The translations under genes and the position numbers were made by a program. The notes beneath the pieces are model-generated. The model did no database searches, was not told where the DNA came from, and was given only the letters and a program-made list of their open reading frames with translations. 64,000 nt of DNA from Leucaena leucocephala (Eukaryota > Streptophyta > Magnoliopsida > Fabales > Fabaceae), in NCBI GenBank assembly GCA_037074615.1, contig CM073569.1:6454001-6518000 (forward strand). The letters run 5' to 3'. Below, in pieces: positions 58,401-64,000 of the stretch (its first letter is position 1; every line of letters starts with the position of its first letter).

Positions 58401-61400
58401 AATTGCTGAAAAGAACTTCTAGCTTCCTCAGTCCATTTGAAGGCATCCTTACGTGTGAGGAGAGTTAGTGGACGAGCTAATTTCCCATAATCTTTAACAA
58501 ACCTCCTATAATAACCAGTCAACCCAAGAAACCCTCGTAACTGCTTTACATTCTGGGGTTCAGGCCAATCAATAACAGCCTGAATCTTTTTAGGGTCTGA
58601 TGACACCTTCCCATTTGAGATAATGTGTCCCAAATACTCAACATTTTGAGCAGCAAACGTACACTTACTCTTCTTAACAAAATACTGATGGTCACGAAGA
58701 GTGTTTAGCACTACTTCCAAATGAGAAACATGTTCTGCAACAGAGGGGCTGTAAATGAGGATGTCATCAAAAAACACCAACACAAATTTACGAAGATAAG
58801 GTCTAAAGATGTCATTCATGGCCCCTTGAAATGTAGCTGGGGCATTTGTCAGTCCAAATGGCATAACCAACCACTCATAATGTCCTGAATGAGTCTTGAA
58901 AGCCGTCTTATAGCAATCTTCTGGTACCATTCTTATTTGATGATACCCAGCTCTTAGATCCAACTTGGTGAACCACCTAGCAGACTGTAATTCATCCAAT
59001 AGGTCTTCTACCAAGGGAATTGGATACCTGTTTTTAATGGTCTGCTTGTTTAACTCCCGATAATCTATACACATCCTCCAGGTTCCATCCTTCTTTTTTA
59101 CCAATACAATGGGAGCAGAAAAAGGCGAGCAACTCTCTTGTAAAAACCCATTTTCCAGCAGACCTTTAATCTGCTGTTCAATAACATTCTTTTGCTCAGC
59201 AGAATAACGGTAAGGCTTAATACTGATGGGATCCGTTCCCTCATGGAGCACAATGGGGTGATTATGGCCTAGTCTCAAGGGTGGTAGGCTCTGAGGCTCC
59301 TTAAATACATCCTCAAACCCAGCCAGAAGTCCATGCACCTCCTCAGGACAAATATCAGATTCAGTCTGCATTGCAAATAACTGAACCAGTTCCTGCATTT
59401 GGGGCTTTATAAGCTGTACTAGAAACACCTGTTGATCACTAACGCTATTGGAACTCCATCTGTTGGTGAAAACCACATCCTGGATTTTGGGTTCAACCGC
59501 TTGCAATGTACACATTTGTCCCCTATACCAAAAATGCATAGCCATCCGGTCATACTCCCAATAGGCATTCTTGATAGACTTCAGCCATTCTAACCCAAGG
59601 ACCACATCATAAGTATGCAGATCAATAATCCTAACAGTAGCTTCAAATTCCATCCCCTGCATCCTCCACCTAAATCCCTCCCATACTCCATGAACCTTGA
59701 GTTTCCTTCCCCCTGCCACTTGCACTAAAGACATGCCATCATCCTGCCCTTTCCACCCGAGCTTCCTCGCCACTCCTCGGTCAATGAAGTTGTGGGTACT
59801 ACCGTTATCAATCAAGACATACACCCCCCTTTTCCCCATACTGCCCGCAATCTTCATACTTTCAGCAGTTTCTTGGCCATGAATAGCATGTAAAGACAGC
59901 AGGGGAATAGAGTCATCGACATCCTCCGCGCAAGTGGTGGAGCTCAGGGGCAATTCGCTGTCTTCTTCAATGCTGATGAAGTGCAGCTGCATCCTCTGTT
60001 TTTCTGGGCATCGATGATCTCGCGAGAAACGCTCATGACAATAAAAACAGAGATTCTTAGCACGGTGCTCTGCCTCCTCCTCAGCGGTCAACATCTTGAT
60101 GGGCCGTGCAAACCTGGACGGAATCTTGGAAGCCCCAATGGGTTCCTTCACCACTATCGACGCTTCATCCGCTCTCAAGGAAGACCCACCCCTCAATAAT
60201 GCATTCTTGTAAGGAGCCAACTCCGTCATCGGCGCTGAAGCCCCCGTCACCTGTTTTCCCACTCTTTCGTTCACGGACTTGGTACCCCGGTGGGTCACGG
60301 CAATCTCCTGAATTCTTGCGAGTCGTCGAGCCTCCACCAGTGTCTGAGGGTCGAACATTAGCACAGAATTTGCTATCTCATCCTTCAATGCCCCCACATA
60401 AACATCAACCAAATATACTTCTGGAAGATCCAACCTTGCCGTAATCGTGTCAAACCGAACATTGAATTCCGCCAATGATCCTGTTTGTCTAAGGTGAGTC
60501 AACTCAGTCATTGGTTTCTCGTACGGGGGTCCGAATGTCCGCTTCAACAACTCCGTGTATTCCTCCCACGTAGGCCGATGGTCACCCCACCGTCGCTCGG
60601 TAGCCAAGTGCCATTCAAATGAATCCCCATCAAGATTCACGGCTGCGGCATCCACCTTCCCTTCTTCCGGAATATCTTCAACCCGGAAATACCGCTCACA
60701 CTTCAGTATCCAGGAATGAATGCTTTTACCGTCATATCTCGGGAAGTCCATTCTTGGAAACCGCGTCCTCCGTCGATCATCCCCGTGCTCGTTACCCCGC
60801 TGGTTGCCGTAACGATGGGGTGCGTTCTGTACATTAGCACGCAATTCTGGCGTCGCAGTCTGAAATTCTTGTCGGAGCGCCCTTCCCAACATTTGCATTT
60901 CATCCCGAAATCCCAGAACGGTTTCTTGTAAGTCGTCGACCTTCAACAACCGTTCTTCCACGCTTTGCAAGCGGTCATCCATTACTTTCACCGTTTCTTG
61001 CAATCGCGTGTTAACCATTCGGTGAATCCCAATCTGCAGGTCCGAAGATGAATGCTCTGATACCACTGTTAAGGTTGTTGCCCAGAATTGAAAAGAATTG
61101 AAACTGGAAAGAGAACAGGAAAGGAAAAGAAACAGAAACAGAGAGAGAATTCGAAGAAAGAGAGAAAGAAGACAGAAGAGAAGTCAACGAATGCTGTGAG
61201 TCCTTTCTTATTCAACTATCATCATCACCTCCATTCTTATCATATGTGATCCTATTTATACACAGTAACTACTTATGCTTATAGTAACGGAAAAAGTAAC
61301 TGCCCGCAGTAACAGTAAAAGTAATTTTCATAACACACAGCTTGTATTTAGGATCACATTCCCAGATAAGAATGCATGATAAACAATCAAAAGTCATTTT

Positions 61401-63985
61401 CCAATAGTATAATCTGAAGCATACAAGGTACCATACTTCCTCAAAAAAATTGTCAATTTAGGAATCGAATATCAATGAACAATATTATTAATGAAACTTG
61501 ACTGTTACCTCTTACATTTCTACATGATTCAATATTTTCATTCATGCCCACGCTCTTGGTGAGGATGATTGATAAATGTAATGTTTCTCAAACTCCTTAC
61601 AGTGTGTTCTGATGCGTATAGATTCTAGTTTACTAGTAGGCTATCAACCACTCTTCTCCCAATGCTAACTTCCAGACTATAAAAAGGTTTAAGAGTAGAT
61701 CTACCACAGAAACGCATAATTCATTTCATGAAAACTCAAATATAGTCCTATAACTATGTAGAATGCCAATAGTCCAGCGTCCCCTGCATTGAGCCAACCA
61801 ACTGTTATTTGAGATGTAAGTTTGGGCGTGATGAAGCATTAAGTGTCCCTGATTGTATTGATTCCATTACATCGAATTATTACCAACCACCAGACACATG
61901 ATAAATGAACAAGAAAATAAACTTACTTGCTGAGCTGAAACCTTAGAGATCCAGGTGGGAAGCAAACAAGGTGTATTATTCAGTGCATCATATGAGGTTT
62001 CTTTTGCCTTTCCACAGTCAAGAACAAAGACGACATCATTTATTGTAATACTTGTTTCAGCAATATTTGTTGCCAGCACTATTTTCCTTACTCCATCTTC
62101 AGGCTCTTGAAAAATTAAGCTCTGCATATTGAATAAAAAATCTGTCTAAGTTTATCTATGAACAAGAAGGCAAAGCAAATGTTCCTTCAATGCCAGAAGC
62201 CAGATTATAAATTGAATAAAATCTTTTCAAGAAGAATTCAAATGGTGTGTGGATATGTGAGATCTTATCATGAAAACGAACAAGGAACCATCAGCAGCCG
62301 GAACACTACCTGCTCTGAACTGGCCATCGATCCATGGCAAGTAAGCAACAAAACTCGACTTGGATCTCCTAATACAGGATTTGTTAGAAGCTTCTCTTTC
62401 AGAGAGCTTATATCATCCCATCCAGTCATAAAAACCAAAACAGCTCCAGGCCTTTCATTCTCACATATATTGTACAAGATATATTCTATGAGGTTAAAAC
62501 CCATACAGTCAGGATTCCAACATGACAAAGATTCCAGCGTCTGGGGGCTGTAATCTTTAAAATCAGCAGCCCTTACTACATCCTGGTAAAAAATTTCCAA
62601 ACGTTAATTATAATAAAGAGATACAGCAACTCATGTTCCTGAATCAATTCCTGAATACCTCTACAGCAGAAGCAATTTGGCTTTTCCTTTTTCTTGGGGT
62701 CTGTTTGTTCAATTTCCACACCCTTTCTTGACCGTAATCATCAATTTGATTGGTAGGGGTTAATCTGTAGCCCGTCATCTCCAGAATGTTCTCTAAGAAA
62801 TGTGTTCTGACAGGGTATGTAAAGCCCTAAGAAAAGGGGAGAAAAAGGAGGGGAGAGGGAGTTTTAGTTCTTGGAATCAAATTACTAATCTCCTCTGTAA
62901 CATCCAAATGTAAAAGGGAACATGTGTTATCCTAAGTGCCACTGCCTTCCCCCTACATTTTTTTCCCTCACCCTACCAAGAAAACTAAGAATAACTCGAA
63001 TAAATTCTACCCTTGTCAAAACAGGAAGTGGAAACTACTTGAAATTTTAGATTAATAACCCAAAATCTTGAGCCATTTCATTCCAATTGTAACAACAAAA
63101 CTTCCTTTCATATCATATCCGAATATTCCAGACTGCAGGAAGTGACCCTGGAATTTAAACAATCCCCTCTCCCCAAGTTTAATGTTATGTCAAATTATTA
63201 ATCTTTCTCCAGATCCATGGAATACTAAAGCATATGATCATTCAACATCTAGCTGATGATACGCACCGGAATATTTATTGTCGGAGCTCTCCCAAAGTAA
63301 GAGGAGAAGAGCTCCGCATCAAGGGTGGCACTCATCAAAATCAATCTCAGTTCTGGTCTGCGGGGAAGGAGATCTTTAAGAACAATAAGAAGAAAATCTG
63401 ACACCAAAATTAAGAATGTGAGCACATATGTATCTTTTAAGTTCAGAAGTCAGAAAACCAAAAACTCAATCAAGTTCAGGATTCTACCTTCATTCATCCC
63501 ACGCTCATGAATTTCATCCACAATAATGTGCGTTATACCTTTCAAGTTTCTATCAGCTATCAACTTCCTTAGTAATATGCCTGTGGTGCAGAACAGAAGA
63601 TGGGTATCCCTCCCTTTCATTCCCTCCAAGCGAACTTTATATCCAACCTTAGGAAGAAAGCCAACAGGTGAGGTACATTAAAGTCCCCCCCCCCCAAAAA
63701 AAGACTTACAATTATAATTATAAATAACTAAAGACGTAAAGCGTTGAATGGGATAAGCAGCATTCAACAATTAATGCCAACGGCAGAGGAACTCACAGAT
63801 TCACCCAATTCCTCTCCTCTCTCAGAGGCAACTCTTTCAGAAACAGACATAGCTGAAATGCGTCTTGGCTGTGTGCATATCACATTACAAAGAGCTCCAC
63901 GGGCAGAATTTATCTCAGATTCTAAAATGAATTGAGGAATTTGTGTTGTCTTGCCACAACCTGTTTCACCTGAGATGATAACAAC
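52494..63985 (-). CDS. DExH1: DExH-box ATP-dependent RNA helicase with C-terminal dsRNA-binding domain (5' part beyond the window)
   Basis: Fourteen minus-strand exons: 63,985-63,797; 63,647-63,488; 63,397-63,267; 62,826-62,659; 62,582-62,310; 62,121-61,927; 56,150-55,947; 55,777-55,708; 55,619-55,471; 54,438-54,133; 53,958-53,899; 53,758-53,606; 53,484-53,374; 52,955-52,494. They join in frame to 876 residues plus stop. Visible motifs, numbered from the first visible residue: Walker A GETGCGKT (6-13), TQPRR (38-42), DEIHER (107-112), SAT (139-141), ATNIAETSITIND (325-337), QRRGRAGR (372-379); then winged-helix, HA2 and OB-fold regions, and a dsRNA-binding domain (about 790-850, SQLQTLLTRAGY to EALQWL). 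The family is plant DHX36-like helicases; the C-terminus best recalls Arabidopsis DExH1, but DExH3 or DExH5 are possible. Such proteins unwind structured RNA. The intron at 56,151-61,926 contains a whole retrotransposon, yet the reading frame is intact. Confidence 0.93.
53052..53328. mobile_element. Stowaway-type MITE in the last helicase intron
   Basis: CTACCTCCAATTCTTAATATAAG and the inverted right end (CTCTCTCCAATCCTTAATATGAG) are clear inverted repeats, with TA on both sides. It lies wholly inside the intron 52,956-53,373. Confidence 0.65.
56218..56486 (-). repeat. 3' LTR of the chromovirus
   Basis: 269 bp and nearly identical to the 5' LTR. Its TATAAATA box is at 56,404-56,411 and points toward the following helicase exon, whose splice acceptor is only 67 bp beyond the LTR. 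Confidence 0.95.
56490..56503 (-). other. Polypurine tract of the chromovirus
   Basis: TTTTGAGGGGGGGT on the minus strand, close to the 3' LTR and just after the polyprotein stop, is the second-strand priming site. Confidence 0.8.
56516..61018 (-). CDS. Chromovirus Gag-Pol polyprotein, intact
   Basis: One uninterrupted frame of 1,500 residues from the ATG at 61,018. The frame is open 16 codons further up to a GTG, but this ATG is the first in frame. Order: Gag; a zinc-knuckle-like CFYC...H..C (near residue 325); aspartic protease with LIDNGSTHNF (near 400); reverse transcriptase with the FFDD catalytic box (near 748); RNase H (near 895); integrase with an HHCC zinc finger (about 1,090-1,130) and a catalytic core whose first aspartate is near 1,156 (SMDFIEG); and a chromodomain with WKGYPEEESSWV at the C-terminus. 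Gag and Pol share a frame with no frameshift. No stop or deletion is visible, so the copy may be autonomous. The chromodomain normally steers integration toward particular histone marks; its presence here is direct, its targeting is inferred. Confidence 0.95.
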   Translation of the reverse strand: MVNTRLQETVKVMDDRLQSVEERLLKVDDLQETVLGFRDEMQMLGRALRQEFQTATPELRANVQNAPHRYGNQRGNEHGDDRRRTRFPRMDFPRYDGKSIHSWILKCERYFRVEDIPEEGKVDAAAVNLDGDSFEWHLATERRWGDHRPTWEEYTELLKRTFGPPYEKPMTELTHLRQTGSLAEFNVRFDTITARLDLPEVYLVDVYVGALKDEIANSVLMFDPQTLVEARRLARIQEIAVTHRGTKSVNERVGKQVTGASAPMTELAPYKNALLRGGSSLRADEASIVVKEPIGASKIPSRFARPIKMLTAEEEAEHRAKNLCFYCHERFSRDHRCPEKQRMQLHFISIEEDSELPLSSTTCAEDVDDSIPLLSLHAIHGQETAESMKIAGSMGKRGVYVLIDNGSTHNFIDRGVARKLGWKGQDDGMSLVQVAGGRKLKVHGVWEGFRWRMQGMEFEATVRIIDLHTYDVVLGLEWLKSIKNAYWEYDRMAMHFWYRGQMCTLQAVEPKIQDVVFTNRWSSNSVSDQQVFLVQLIKPQMQELVQLFAMQTESDICPEEVHGLLAGFEDVFKEPQSLPPLRLGHNHPIVLHEGTDPISIKPYRYSAEQKNVIEQQIKGLLENGFLQESCSPFSAPIVLVKKKDGTWRMCIDYRELNKQTIKNRYPIPLVEDLLDELQSARWFTKLDLRAGYHQIRMVPEDCYKTAFKTHSGHYEWLVMPFGLTNAPATFQGAMNDIFRPYLRKFVLVFFDDILIYSPSVAEHVSHLEVVLNTLRDHQYFVKKSKCTFAAQNVEYLGHIISNGKVSSDPKKIQAVIDWPEPQNVKQLRGFLGLTGYYRRFVKDYGKLARPLTLLTRKDAFKWTEEARSSFQQLKDTLITAPVLALPDFSKKFVVEADACGGGVGAVLMQEGQPIAFFRKALAPQHAKLSIYEKELLAVVLAVENWHQYLERSCFSIKTDQQSLKYLLGQKLKTPFQMYWLAKLMGCDYEIQYKKGADNCVADALSRLHGSQILHMTLDTASPELLGLIKNSWETDAKLAAVLTEVKQRPDGVFGRFCWDGSVLRRDGKIVVGDVMIVRQQVLEWLHSSAQGGHSGINATYQKVRGLFWWKNLHKEVEEFVKGCDTCARCKYETVASPGLLQPLPIPSKVWESISMDFIEGLPKSNGKEVIWVIVDRMSKYGHFISLAHPFTASSLAQIFLDQVYKLHGAPAEIISDRDPIFVSNFWKEFVKVLRIEQKLSSAYHPQSDGQTEVLNRCLESYLRCMCWENPKEWSSWVSLAEWWYNTTFHTSTKITPYELLYGQKPPVYSPYIPRSAVVELVDRNFAARERMLAVLKHHLYKAVNTMKQKTNAKRSDREFQVGQWVFLKLQPYRQISAASRSSQKLAPRFYGPYKVIDRVGMVAYRLELPPESRIHSTFHVSLLKLCPDPRVKQRHPPIDYPNVPHSQYPEKVLATRIGRKRKRIITEALIQWKGYPEEESSWVSLYNLQQQFPEFQKTNP
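61054..61065 (-). other. Primer-binding site for initiator methionine tRNA
   Basis: TGGTATCAGAGC, one base downstream of the 5' LTR, is the usual plant primer-binding site complementary to the 3' end of the initiator tRNA-Met. Confidence 0.9.
61067..61335 (-). repeat. 5' LTR of the chromovirus
   Basis: 269 bp, TGTTATG...CTTAACA on the minus strand. A TATAAATA box lies at 61,253-61,260. It differs from the 3' LTR at two positions within the GTAACAGTAAAAG string near 61,309-61,321. Confidence 0.95.
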
Positions 63986-64000
63986 CTGCAAATTATGACA

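Larger units (their letters stand above)
56218..61335 (-). mobile_element. Complete Ty3/gypsy chromovirus retrotransposon in a helicase intron (5,118 bp)
   Basis: Two 269-bp LTRs (56,218-56,486 and 61,067-61,335) enclose one polyprotein frame, and the 5-bp duplication CACAG flanks the element (56,213-56,217 and 61,336-61,340). It lies in the same orientation as the helicase gene. The primer-binding site, polypurine tract, gag-pol and a C-terminal chromodomain are all present. Small size and short LTRs suggest the Reina-like group of chromoviruses (inferred). LTR identity is about 99.3% (two differences), so the insertion is young. Confidence 0.95.

Noticed and set aside
61019..61066. Upstream GTG start for the retrotransposon polyprotein
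   Set aside because: The 16 extra codons overlap the tRNA primer-binding site; the first in-frame ATG is at 61,018.

Overview
The window is nuclear DNA of a flowering plant. Genes are split by GT-AG introns, a plastid-targeted Calvin-cycle aldolase is nuclear-encoded, and long AT-rich spacers are packed with plant-type MITEs, tRNA-derived SINEs and LTR elements. Low GC even in coding exons suggests a eudicot or a non-grass monocot; I cannot name the species.

Layout. 1-600: the 5' end of an unidentified minus-strand gene running off the left edge. 600-24,700: almost gene-free and full of small transposons, with one possible short-peptide locus near 15.9-16.2 kb. 24,783-25,289: an intronless RHA2-type RING-H2 ubiquitin ligase (minus). 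25,300-37,900: more transposons, including a 1.24-kb foldback element and an inverted pair of about 560-bp MITEs. 37,889-41,967: a nine-exon ICU11/CP2-type 2-oxoglutarate/Fe(II) oxygenase (minus). 43,979-47,310: a solo copia-type LTR carrying two nested MITEs. 47,713-50,230: a complete six-exon plastid fructose-bisphosphate aldolase (plus). 52,494-63,985: fourteen 3' exons of a DExH-box RNA helicase with a C-terminal dsRNA-binding domain (minus), whose 5' part lies beyond the right edge. One intron of the helicase holds a complete, very young Ty3/gypsy chromovirus with an uninterrupted polyprotein frame.

The genes are unrelated housekeeping or regulatory loci, not a cluster. The aldolase and helicase genes converge. 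I assembled the three multi-exon genes by hand; each set of exons chains in frame without a stop. I did not find a convincing novel gene system. The most notable results are the young retrotransposon in the intron that splits helicase motif VI, the solo LTR rich in a TTATCGATAA-like palindrome, several SINE families with exact target-site duplications, and the large inverted-repeat structures.
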